Positions 46,272 through 56,917 of a stretch of 64,000 nucleotides of DNA are shown one piece after another. Position 1 is the first letter of the stretch. Each line of letters begins with the position of its first letter. Both the position numbers and the translations under genes were made by a program. The notes under the pieces are model-generated. The model made no database searches, had not been told where the DNA came from, and was given only the letters and a program-made list of their open reading frames with translations. The stretch comes from DSYU01 sp963827605 (GTDB taxonomy: Bacteria; Chloroflexota; Anaerolineae; Anaerolineales; Anaerolineaceae): contig CAWHBK010000001.1 of the NCBI GenBank assembly GCA_963827605.1, positions 1,922,001 through 1,986,000 on the forward strand. The letters are read 5' to 3'.

Positions 46272-46312
46272 AAGCGAGGCATAAACCAGCAGCGCTGGTT
46301 CATGCCTCGCTT
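46272..46312 (-). terminator. intrinsic terminator of the ABC importer operon
   Basis: Arms 46272-46282/46302-46312 and 46284-46290/46294-46300 form an 18-pair stem with one mismatch and a three-base loop. It is followed on the minus strand by a T-rich run (TTTTATTTT). Confidence 0.8.
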
Positions 46313-46336
46313 GACCCTTGTCATCCATGCCTTTTC

Positions 46337-47309
<973 letters not shown>

Positions 47310-47326
<17 letters not shown>

Positions 47327-48320
47327 TTTTTCCTTCTCCGACCAACCAGCAGGCGACTTTATGGTTGTCATCCGGGTGAGCAAAGCCTGGCATCTGTTCT
47401 GCGGCAGATCTCCATGACATGCGGGCAGCGCGGGTGGAAGGGGCAGCCGCCGGGCAGATCTGCCAGCGATGGCGGGCTGCCCGGGCACGCTTTCGCGCAC
47501 ACTCTTGTCGCCAAACTTGGGCAGCGAGTTGATCAAGAACTGGGTGTAGGGATGCAGCGGTTTGTCAAAGATCTTCTCGGTGGTCGCTTCTTCGACAATC
47601 TTCCCGGCATACATGATGCCAATCCGGTCGGCGATATTGGCATGCACGCCCATATCGTGGGTCACCAGGATGATCGTGTTTTTCAGCTTCTTTTGAATAT
47701 CCTTGAGCAGCTGGATCACGCCGCGCTGCACCACCACATCCAGCGCGGTGGTGGGCTCATCGCCGATCATGATGCGCGGCTTGAGCAGCGCCGCCAGGGC
47801 GATCGTCACCCGCTGGCGCATCCCGCCGGATAACTGGTGCGGGTAGGCATCCAGGATATTTTTGGGCAGGCCCAGTTCGGCGATATGCTTCCTGGGCCAG
47901 TTCGAAGGTCTCTTCGCGGTTTTGCCCGCTGACATGGCTGCCGATGAAATCCTGGTAGGTCTCTTTTATCTTGAGCACCGGGTTGAGCACGCTCATCGAG
48001 CCCTGCGGAACATAGGAGATATACTCCATGCGCAGCTTTCGCTTTTCTTCTGCGCTGAGCGTGGTGACATCTACCTCATCCCAGTTGACACGGTAATAAA
48101 TCTTGCCGCCAATCAGGCGCAGGGGCGGCTCGATGGCGCCGAAGAGCGCTTTGAGCAGGGTGGTCTTTCCGCAGCCGCTTTCGCCGGCAATCCCGTAGAT
48201 TTCATTCTCCTAGATCTCCAGATCGACTTCGTTGACGGCTTTGACCACCTTTTGGGTGCCCTGCATATCCAGCACGTAGAAGGCTTTCAGTTGTTCGGTT
48301 CGTAGGATGGTCTCGTTCAT
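47310..48320 (-). CDS. ABC importer ATPase, DppD/OppD type (frameshifts plus in-frame amber)
   Basis: About 336 residues. ATG 48320; 'IYGIAGESGCGKTTLLKALF' P-loop, 'YVPQGSMSVLNPVLKI' Q-loop, 'HQLSGGMRQRVTIALA' signature, 'IMIGDEPTTALDVV' Walker B and the cysteine tail 'GGCPFHPRCPHVMEIC'. A TAG at 48210-48212 interrupts the first strand just before the P-loop ('VDLEI*ENEIYG'). Breaks are near 47890, 47465 and 47375. The damage is of the same kind as in its neighbours, so error is likelier than decay, but a pseudogene cannot be excluded. It starts 10 bases after the permease stop. Confidence 0.8.
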
Positions 48321-48330
48321 GGCTGCCTCC

Positions 48331-49183
<853 letters not shown>

Positions 49184-49196
49184 GGAACTGACCTCC

Positions 49197-50204
49197 TTAT
49201 GTGTATCTCACCCGCGGGTCAAACAAGGGATATGTCAGGTCGACGATCAGGATCGCCGTTGTGATACCAACGATAGAAAAGATGGTGATCCCCATGATCA
49301 GGTTGTAATCTCCATTGATGATGGCGTCGATAAAGCAACATTCCCAGGCCAGGGTAACCAAAAACGATCTCTGTAATCAGTGCCCCGCTGAAGATTTGCC
49401 CAAGCGAAAGCGCCAGGCCGGTGATTTGCGGCAGTAAGGCGTTGCGAATGACATACTTGCTCACGATGCGGTCTTCTGTAACGCCGCCCAGCTTGGCATA
49501 CTGGACGAAATTTTCCGCATTGACGTTCTGTACAATCAGCTTCATCGTTTGGAAGTGACTGCCCCTCCCAGGACGCTTAACGAGAGGGCAGGCAAGAACG
49601 AATGCCAGAGGACATCTTTGATATAGGCCCAGGTGAAGGTGGGTAAAGCTCCCAATGACGCCCCGCCTGTAATCGGGAACCAGCGCACGACATAAGCAAA
49701 AAGCAGGAGCAAGGCGAAGGCGAAGATGTAATAGGGCAGCGGGCGGATCACCATGGCGACGGCATCCAGGGTTCGCGACCAACCCTTACGCGAGTAGTAA
49801 CCCGCTAACCCGCCAATGATATTCCCTAATATCCACGAGATGGCGGTCGTGGTCAGCAGGAGTCCCAAAGTCCAGGGCATGGCGGTGGCAATGAGCTGGT
49901 TAACGCGTGTGGGAAATTGGAAGAAGGAAACGCCGAAATCACCGTGGAACAGCCTGCCCCAAAAAGCCCAGTATTGATCGAGCCAGGAGCCCTCCAGGCC
50001 ATACATCTCGGTCAGGTCGTGGATGATGCCATCCATCGCGCCCGGTTCCAATGTTGAACCGCGCCCCCTCATCTCACCGATCATTCTCATGACAGGGTCA
50101 TTCGGGGTGAGTCTGGGAATGAGGAAAACAACGGTGATGCCCAGCCAAATGACTAAAAAGTATTGAATCAGACGGGGGATGAGATATCGTTTCACGAATG
50201 TCAC
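49197..50204 (-). CDS. ABC importer permease, DppB type (two frameshifts)
   Basis: About 335 residues. 'YLIPRLIQYFLVIWLGITVV' and 'RLTPNDPVMRMIGEM' open it as in DppB/OppB. The coupling loop 'NFVQYAKLGGVTEDRIVSKY' and 'NALLPQITGLALSLGQIFSG' follow. Breaks near 49560 and 49335; the restored end is 'YPLFDPRVRYT' with TAA at 49197-49199. A hairpin separates it from the binding-protein gene upstream. Confidence 0.86.
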
Positions 50205-50294
50205 GGTTTTACCCTCATGCGTTTTTCAATTCGAGTCAACAAGCTATACCTCTTATTATAAGGAGAAACCACTAGAAAAGTGAAAAATACGTTC

Positions 50295-50320
50295 CCCTGG
50301 GCGGGTTTCCCCGCCCAGGG
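50295..50320 (-). promoter_or_regulatory. intercistronic hairpin between binding protein and permease genes
   Basis: Arms 50295-50305 and 50310-50320 (11 GC-rich pairs, four-base loop), followed on the minus strand by GAACGTATTTTT. Such hairpins commonly raise the level of the binding protein over the membrane parts. Confidence 0.6.
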
Positions 50321-50358
50321 AGTATTGCAACATGGTTGAAGTAGACTCTGAAATACCC

Positions 50359-52403
50359 TTATGCGCCAGTGGGTTTCAGGAATGGAGTCGTGTACTTGAA
50401 GTTGGGCCAGTGTGTATAAGGCTCATTGTAGGCGTTTTCGCTGCCAGGCCAGTTGGTCCAGTAGGTCTCATCCCAGCCGACAAAGCCGATATATCCGTAG
50501 GTCGGGATGCCGGGCATATTCTTGACCGCTTCCTTGAGGCCCTCGATGCCCGCGGCGATGACGGCTTCGGTATTGAAGGGATCCGTCTCGCGCAGCTTCT
50601 TGATGATGGCGTCCATCTCATCGACTCGACCAGCGCGAGTAAATGCCCTGGGTGCGCTCTCCAACGGGCTTCTTATAGGCGGAGTTCCATCTGTCGAGCA
50701 CGCGATACAGATCGGGTCCCGCACCCCAGGGCTCTTGCGCAGGCCAGGCGCCGCTCACATCAAAGTCGCCGGTGGCTCCGCAGGCCATCTCCATTTTCCG
50801 GTTGAATACATCTCGGCATCGATGCCGAACTTCTTCCACTGCTGCACGGCAGCCGCGGCATTGCGCGCATCATGGTTGGAAAGTACAGTGCCGCACAGGA
50901 AGGAGATCTTCCAGGGCTTGCCATCGGGCATCAGCCACTTGCCATCCTCATCCTTCTTGAAGCCATTCTTTATCCAGCAGTTTCGTGGCGATGTCCGGGG
51001 CAAACTTATACCAGCCAAGTCCGAAAGCCTTTTCAAGGAATTCCGGCGTATCGGGGAAGACATAACCACGGCTCTTGGCGTAGTCTGCAACACGCTTCGG
51101 CGCGTCGGGATCATACGGCGCAAAGGTTTCGCCATCGCCAACATCGATGGTGAAGGACTTCAGCCAGTCTTGCATCGGCTCGATGTAATCCGCGGGGTAT
51201 GGGCCAAGGTGCGGGACGTGCACCGGGCTCAAGGTGCCCGAGGAATCGACGGCGATGCTCGTGTACTCGACGATATCGATCGCCAGGATCAATGCCCAGC
51301 GGACATCGACGTTATCGAATGGTGCCCTGGCGGTGTTGAAGAGGATGCCGGTGATGCAGGGGTCGTTGTTGACCACGAAGGGGAAGGTTGGCTGGTAGGC
51401 GCGGGAGGTCTTCGACTGCGCTAACAGCGCCTTGAGACCATCGGCTGAGAGTTCCGCCACATCCAGTTGGTGCGTCAATTGCGACAGGATTTGCGCGCCT
51501 TCATCGGCAAAGTACTGATAGATGATGTACTTGGGCTTTGGCTCGCCATACATGATGCCGGTCGGGCTCTTGTCCCAATCTTCGCGTTTTTCCCAGGCTG
51601 TCCAGCTCCCTTGGGGATCAAAGCTGTGCAGCTTGTAAGGACCGCAGCCTACATACGGATTGAAGGTGAACTGGACCGGATCTGCTTCCTTCTCGAAGAT
51701 GTGCTTGGGGAAGATCCGGGTGCAGCCCCAGCGGTCGAGGAAGGTGGTGTGGAAGCGGGAGTTGGCCTGCTTCAGATCAAATTTGACCGTGTAATCATCC
51801 ACAGCCGTCACAGCGGCGACGTTATCCACAAAGAAGCTATGGGCGTTGAAGCCCTCATACTTCATCAGGGTCTCGACCGTAAAGACCACATCGGCAGCGG
51901 TGAAGGGCTCGCCGTCAGACCAGGCGACGCCCTTGCGCAGCGGGACCGTGAGGCTCGTGAAATCCGCGTTGTACTTCGGGTCTCCATCCGCAGAGCCGTT
52001 GATGATCTTGCCGGTGGCAAAGTCGACCGACCAGAGCGGCTCGTCAGCCAGGTTCTGAATACCGCGGTCTTGCCATTTCCAGCCAACCCATTGGTTGAAG
52101 TTGTCGGGTGTACCGACACGCCCGGTGAGCTGCCTGGCGATCAAAGTTTCCCGGCGGGGGAAAGTCCCCAACACATCGGCTACCGCTTCTGGCGGCTTTG
52201 GTAGGTTCAGGTGTGGCGGTCACAACCTCAACCACCGGCGTGCCTGCGACTTCAACAACGCGCGTGACTTCAACCTGCTTTTCAACTACCTGAGCGGTAG
52301 CGGCAACGGGCGCACTGGTAGCGGGGGCGCACGATGAAATGACCAAACCTGCAACACTGGCGGCAGACATATGCAAGAACTTCCGCCTATTAATTTTCGA
52401 CAT
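50359..52403 (-). CDS. family 5 extracellular solute-binding lipoprotein (several frameshifts)
   Basis: About 680 residues. The N-terminus 'MSKINRRKFLHMSAASVAG' is a Tat-like signal with RRKF and is followed by the lipobox 'VISSCAP'. Then comes a Val/Thr-rich linker and the SBP5 fold: 'LRKGVAWSDGEPFTAADVVF', 'GPYKLHSFDPQGSWTAWEKR', 'RAPFDNVDVRWALILAIDI'. Breaks near 52190, 50970, 50815 and 50635 must be crossed to reach the stop at 50359. Family 5 proteins bind peptides, but in many sugar-using bacteria they bind oligosaccharides. The neighbouring LacI and GH3 genes favour beta-glucoside oligomers. Confidence 0.87.
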
Positions 52404-52546
52404 TTCTTCCTCCTGAATAGTTTGAATGGTTTGCTAATTGGTCAGGCAACCAGCCGGTAAAAAATCGTTCTCTTTTTGCCTTCACCTCCTTCCAATGCCT
52501 CGCACATTAAAGGGTGAATACCTCGGGCGATTGAAAATACCGGTCG

Positions 52547-53569
52547 TTATTTCAACGGACGACAGGAGTCCCGAACAATCAGTTGGGTAGGAACGATATG
52601 CACCTTTTTTGTAGGAACGTCGCCTTTCAACAGTGAAACCATAATTTCCGCGGCAATGGCGCCCATTTCCGGGATAAATTGGTCGACCGTGGTGAGAGGC
52701 GGATTGAAAAAAGTTGATTCCAATAAATTATCAAACCCTACTACCGATAAATCTTCTGGGATACGCAGGCATGCCTCTTTGGCAGCCTGGTATACCCCCA
52801 TTGCCGACATATCATTGGCCGCAAAGATGGCTGTTGGACGATCCGGCAGCGACAGCAGTTCCGTGGCACATTCGCAGGCTCTTTCTGTCTGGTAATCGCC
52901 CACTTTGATCAACGCCTCATCTTCCTGGATACCGGCTGCGGCCAGTCCATCCCGGTATCCTTCCAGGCGCTGGATGCTGCTGATTAACTCCAGCCTGCCG
53001 GTGATATATCCAATCCTGCGGTGTCCTAATCCCGTCAGATAATTCATCGCCGACAACGCGCCCTCTCGGTTGGTCGCAATGACACCCGGAAAGTCGCCGC
53101 TTTCATTATTTGGATCGATGATTACCAGAGGCGCGTGCCTGGAAAAGTTCATGGTTGCCGGGGTCACCACAATCACGCCGTCGGTAATACTCCCGTTGAT
53201 CAGCATCACAAACTGGGTTTCTCGATTGCCTTTCCGGTATTTCTTTACGTCCCCATTGGTATAGATCAAAAGGTCATAATCCGAATTCGCAATTACCTGG
53301 TTGACCCCGCGCATAATTTCAATGGAATATGGTGAAACGACATCGGAAAGCAGCAGGCCAATCACATTGGTGCGGTGGCTGCGCATGCCCCTGGCAGCCA
53401 GGCTGGAAGCATACTGCAGATCCTCGATTACCTGCTGCACCTTTTCAAAGGTTTCAAACGAGACATCATCCTTGTCGTTTAAAACCCGAGAGACCGTGGA
53501 AACCGAAACACCGGCTGTCCTTGCAACATCTTGAATAGTTACAGATTTACGATTTGGTCTTGTTTTCAT
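52547..53569 (-). CDS. LacI-family transcriptional regulator
   Basis: 340 residues from ATG 53569. The LacI helix-turn-helix 'VTIQDVARTAGVSVSTVSRV' and hinge 'LAARGMRSHRTNVIGLLLSD' precede a periplasmic-binding-like sugar domain ('AIFAANDMSAMGVYQAAKE', 'VVGFDNLLESTFFNPPLTTV'). Longer frames to 53656 are rejected because a promoter and an operator palindrome occupy 53607-53650. The protein probably represses its own gene, the ABC importer genes downstream and perhaps the GH3 gene, with a glucoside as inducer. Confidence 0.9.
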   Translation of the reverse strand: MKTRPNRKSVTIQDVARTAGVSVSTVSRVLNDKDDVSFETFEKVQQVIEDLQYASSLAARGMRSHRTNVIGLLLSDVVSPYSIEIMRGVNQVIANSDYDLLIYTNGDVKKYRKGNRETQFVMLINGSITDGVIVVTPATMNFSRHAPLVIIDPNNESGDFPGVIATNREGALSAMNYLTGLGHRRIGYITGRLELISSIQRLEGYRDGLAAAGIQEDEALIKVGDYQTERACECATELLSLPDRPTAIFAANDMSAMGVYQAAKEACLRIPEDLSVVGFDNLLESTFFNPPLTTVDQFIPEMGAIAAEIMVSLLKGDVPTKKVHIVPTQLIVRDSCRPLK

Positions 53570-53606
53570 GTGTGGCTGAGGGGTTCTCTGTTCCGGTATC
53601 ATTACC

Positions 53607-53650
53607 GATAACGTTATCTTGATTGTTACAGAAACACGCTTCTTTGTCAA
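53607..53650 (-). promoter_or_regulatory. lacI promoter with LacI-type operator over the start point
   Basis: On the minus strand TTGACA (53645-53650), a 16-base spacer and TAACAA (53623-53628) form a promoter. The perfect palindrome GATAACGTTATC at 53607-53618 covers the expected transcription start, a classical LacI-family operator position implying autoregulation. Confidence 0.75.
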
Positions 53651-53712
53651 TAGCAAGTTTATTGAACTTCAGACCGCTTGGTATTCGTCGGGGTATTGGC
53701 CTGTGCGCGGGA

Positions 53713-53754
53713 TATGGAACAGCGCGAGCGGTAATTCGCTCGCGCTGTTCCATA
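53713..53754. terminator. 18-base-pair hairpin between GH3 and lacI genes
   Basis: Perfect arms 53713-53730 and 53737-53754 enclose a six-base loop. The T-run (AATTTTT) is on the plus side. For the minus-strand GH3 transcript only the strong stem would act. Confidence 0.6.
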
Positions 53755-53800
53755 ATTTTTCATTCCTTCTTGGGAAGCCAGGAGGAATACCGGTTTGGCG

Positions 53801-55990
53801 TTACTTCACCTGGAAGTCGACCTGTTGGGCATCTTCATCCAGTGAGTGCTGCCCCGCGATCAGCCGGTAGGGGATCTTTTCTACCGTCCAGCCGTTTTGG
53901 GGATCATAATACGCCAGCCGCTCAGCCGGCAGGCTGATTTGAACTTCTTTCGTTTCCCCGGGATTCAGTGCAACGCGTTGGAATGCCTTCAATTCTTTTG
54001 GCGCGTGTTCTACTTTGGAACCTGGAAAGGCTGCGTAAAACTGGACCACCACATCCCCCGGCAGGCTGCCGGTGTTGGTTACCTTGACCGATGCCGCCAG
54101 CGTGCCATCCGGTGTGATTTCTGTTTTCGCCAGGCGCAGGTCGCTGACCTGGAAGGTCGTGTAGCTCAATCCAAACCCAAATGGGAAGGCCGGGCGTGCG
54201 CCGTCCCGCTCTAGCTTGCGGTAACCATGCCAGAGATCATAGGTAATTTGGGTGGCATGTTTGTCATAATCGGGTAGATCTTCCGCGCGGACCGGGAAGA
54301 TGCACGGCAGGCGCCCGCTGGGGTTGGCCCGCCCCAACAGCAGATCCGCAAATGCCCGGCCGCCCTCCATGCCCGGGTACCACATTACCAGGATTGCCGG
54401 GACCTGTTTGCGCCACGCTTCGGTGATCACCGCGCTGCCGGTCATCATGGCGACAACCACCCGCGGGTTGGCCGCCGCGACTGCCTGGATCAGCGCTTCA
54501 TCCTGCGCGCTGAGGGTAAGCGAAACCCGGTCGCCGCCTTCCGCGAAACCTTCCACTTGCTGCTGATTCGCGTTCTGCTGCATCATCGCCTGCGCAAAGG
54601 GCATCTCGTCCGCGGTTGGCTGCGGGAAGTTGGGAATAAAGGCCGTCATCATGTCTGAGCCGATGTACTCGCCCTCATCTTTGCTGGTGTAGCCGACCAC
54701 CAGGACCACCGCGTCGGCCTCGCGGGCCAGCCTGGCGGCCTTAACCAGGTCGCTGCCGTCATCGAAATCAATTGTAACGTCCCCGCCGAGCGCATCCCGC
54801 AGTCCTTGCAGGGGGGTGATCACATACGCAGGACGGGTGTTGCTTGAACCGGCGTCGCCGGTGTTAGGCGTATTGGCCAGCCTGCCGATAACCGCCAGGC
54901 GCTTCAGGTCTTTTAATGGCAGGATATTGCCCTCGTTTTTGAGCAGCACCATGCTTTTGGTTGCTGCTTCGCGAGCCAGCGCCCGGTGCGCTGGGCTGCC
55001 GACCACTTCTGGGCCGTAGTCTTGCGGGTTTCGCCCCTGCCCAAAACGGATCTGCTGGCGCAGCAGGCGCAGGACAGCATCGTCAATCCGCGAAACGGGC
55101 ACTTCCCCGGCTTCCACCAGTCCTTTCAGATCCCGGTTGTGGATCATCGCGAACGGCATTTCCAGATCTTGACCGGCCAGCGCCGCCTTTTTGGAATCGC
55201 GCATACCAAACATAAAGTCGGTCAGAACGAACCCTTCGAACCCCCACTGCTCTTTCAAGATTCCATTTAAGAGCTCCGGGTTCTGCCCGCACCATTCGTC
55301 GTTGACACTGTTGTACGCGCTCATGATCGAAGCCACCCCTGCCTCCACCGTCCGCTTGAAGTGCGGCAGGTAAATTTCGTGCAGGGCGCGCGGATCGATG
55401 CTGACGTTTACGCTAAAACGCGCATTTTCCATCGAGTTCAGCGCGTAATGTTTGGAGCAGGCCATGACATGTTTCTGTACCCCGCGGGTAAGCGCCGCGC
55501 CAAATTCACCCAGGTGATGCGGATCTTCGCCGTACGTCTCCTGCGCGCGGCCCCAGGCTGGGTGGCGCATCAGGTTGATACACACCCCACCAAAGTGATT
55601 GGCTCCCATCGCCCGCAGCTCGCGTCCAATCACGTCCCCAATTCGTTCCTCCAGATCGGCGTCCCAGGATGCGCCGCGCGCCATCGAAACCGGAAAGGTG
55701 GTTGCTCCATCCATCACCACGCCGCGCGGACCGTCCGAAAAGCGGACCCCGGGAATCCCCAGGCGGGGTACCGCGCCGGCCACCCACGGGTGGTCGCCGT
55801 ATCCACCACCCATCATTTCAGCAATTCCCGGCCAGAAGGGAGTATCTCCTGACATTATTTTTATCTTCTCGTCCAGGGTCAACTGCGCCAGTAATGCGTG
55901 CGCTTTTCCTTCGATCTGTTCTTGCGTTAATCGGGCGGTCGTTTCTAATCCACCAAAGGGGGTTTTTGTGAAAGTTGCTTCCGTGCTCAT
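53801..55990 (-). CDS. glycoside hydrolase family 3 beta-glucosidase
   Basis: 729 residues from ATG 55990 (GAGG ribosome site; the upstream extension is not conserved). The GH3 N-domain has 'MACSKHYALNSMENARF' and the nucleophile Asp at about 258 in 'GFEGFVLTDFMFGMRD'. The C-domain has 'EAATKSMVLLKNEGNILPLK' and 'VVLVVGYTSKDEGEYIG', and a fibronectin-III-like end 'VKVTNTGSLPGDVVVQFY'. No signal peptide is seen, so it acts in the cytoplasm on imported glucosides or oligomers. It precedes lacI and the importer genes, all on the minus strand. Confidence 0.92.
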   Translation of the reverse strand: MSTEATFTKTPFGGLETTARLTQEQIEGKAHALLAQLTLDEKIKIMSGDTPFWPGIAEMMGGGYGDHPWVAGAVPRLGIPGVRFSDGPRGVVMDGATTFPVSMARGASWDADLEERIGDVIGRELRAMGANHFGGVCINLMRHPAWGRAQETYGEDPHHLGEFGAALTRGVQKHVMACSKHYALNSMENARFSVNVSIDPRALHEIYLPHFKRTVEAGVASIMSAYNSVNDEWCGQNPELLNGILKEQWGFEGFVLTDFMFGMRDSKKAALAGQDLEMPFAMIHNRDLKGLVEAGEVPVSRIDDAVLRLLRQQIRFGQGRNPQDYGPEVVGSPAHRALAREAATKSMVLLKNEGNILPLKDLKRLAVIGRLANTPNTGDAGSSNTRPAYVITPLQGLRDALGGDVTIDFDDGSDLVKAARLAREADAVVLVVGYTSKDEGEYIGSDMMTAFIPNFPQPTADEMPFAQAMMQQNANQQQVEGFAEGGDRVSLTLSAQDEALIQAVAAANPRVVVAMMTGSAVITEAWRKQVPAILVMWYPGMEGGRAFADLLLGRANPSGRLPCIFPVRAEDLPDYDKHATQITYDLWHGYRKLERDGARPAFPFGFGLSYTTFQVSDLRLAKTEITPDGTLAASVKVTNTGSLPGDVVVQFYAAFPGSKVEHAPKELKAFQRVALNPGETKEVQISLPAERLAYYDPQNGWTVEKIPYRLIAGQHSLDEDAQQVDFQVK

Positions 55991-56199
55991 TCGTTTCCTC
56001 GCTTTCAAGCAGGTATTTTTTATTGCACCCAACGGACAATTTATTATATTCCTGATTAGGCATTGCTCTCGGCGGACTAACTTAAAAAAGATCCCCAGGC
56101 GGCTGGACAACCCTGGCTGTTCCCGATAAAATCCTAGCAGCAGCCCAATATGTCTGTACCAAGCAAATACAGTCAACCAAAATTGCATAGGAGAATTTC

Positions 56200-56709
56200 A
56201 TGGATGCTATTCAGGCTTTATTCACCCGGCGCGCTGTGCGCGAGTTTACTTCTGAGCCGGTCAGCGAAGAGCAGATCGATACGGCCTTGCGAGCCGCCAT
56301 GCACGCGCCTTCAGCCTGTAATCAGCAGCCCTGGCATTTTGTCGTTGTCACCCGCCGCGATCAGTTGGAAGCGATCGCCGCTATCCATCCATATGCGCAA
56401 ATGCTCAAGCAAGCGCCGCTGGCTGTGATCGTCTGCGCGGACCTGACGCTCGAAACATGCCCCGGTAATTGGGTGATTGACTGCTCGGCGGCAATGGAAA
56501 ACCTGCTTTTGGCGGTGCATGCCCTGGGGCTGGGGGCCGTGTGGGTCGGTATCCACCCGGTTGCTGACCGGGTAAAGGATATCAGCCAGCTGCTGGGTCT
56601 GCCCACCTATGCGCTGCCGTTATGTCTGGCAGCGGTTGGACACCCCGCGGGGCCTTTGCCAAAAGTGGATCGCTTCAACCCGGAGCGGATCCATCGAAAT
56701 AACTGGTAA
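56200..56709 (+). CDS. nitroreductase-family FMN oxidoreductase
   Basis: 169 residues, the short version of the family. 'LFTRRAVREFTSEPVSEEQI', 'ALRAAMHAPSACNQQPWHF' (FMN contacts) and 'MENLLLAVHALGLGAVWVGI' are typical. It reduces nitro compounds, quinones or flavins using NAD(P)H. AGGAG lies eight bases before ATG 56200. It stands alone between the GH3 gene (divergent) and the fusion enzyme gene. Confidence 0.88.
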   Translation: MDAIQALFTRRAVREFTSEPVSEEQIDTALRAAMHAPSACNQQPWHFVVVTRRDQLEAIAAIHPYAQMLKQAPLAVIVCADLTLETCPGNWVIDCSAAMENLLLAVHALGLGAVWVGIHPVADRVKDISQLLGLPTYALPLCLAAVGHPAGPLPKVDRFNPERIHRNNW

Positions 56710-56850
56710 GGGGTTCCGCGGGAAAATTCTCTATCCGGCTACCAGGCGCCGCCCTTCGCTAGAGGCGTGGTTGGGTCGCATTTCAGCTTGCCGTTTATCC
56801 CCCATGCTTTCCATTCTCGTGGGACGGGGTTTTGGCGCGTCCTGCTGTTC

Positions 56851-56879
56851 TTGCAAGCGCCAGTTAATAAAGCTACAAT
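56851..56879 (+). promoter_or_regulatory. promoter of the nucleotidyltransferase-phosphomutase gene
   Basis: TTGCAA (56851-56856) and TACAAT (56874-56879) are spaced by 17 bases, about 40 bases before the start codon. Confidence 0.6.
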
Positions 56880-56917
56880 AAATTGGGGCTACGATTTAGG
56901 GATGTTTGGAAGTGATG

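Noticed and set aside
52404..52546. A perfect AAGGAGGTGA ribosome site before the binding-protein gene, possibly driving a small peptide
   Set aside because: The only start codon near it is a GTG inside the site itself. The real gene has its own AGGAGG further down.
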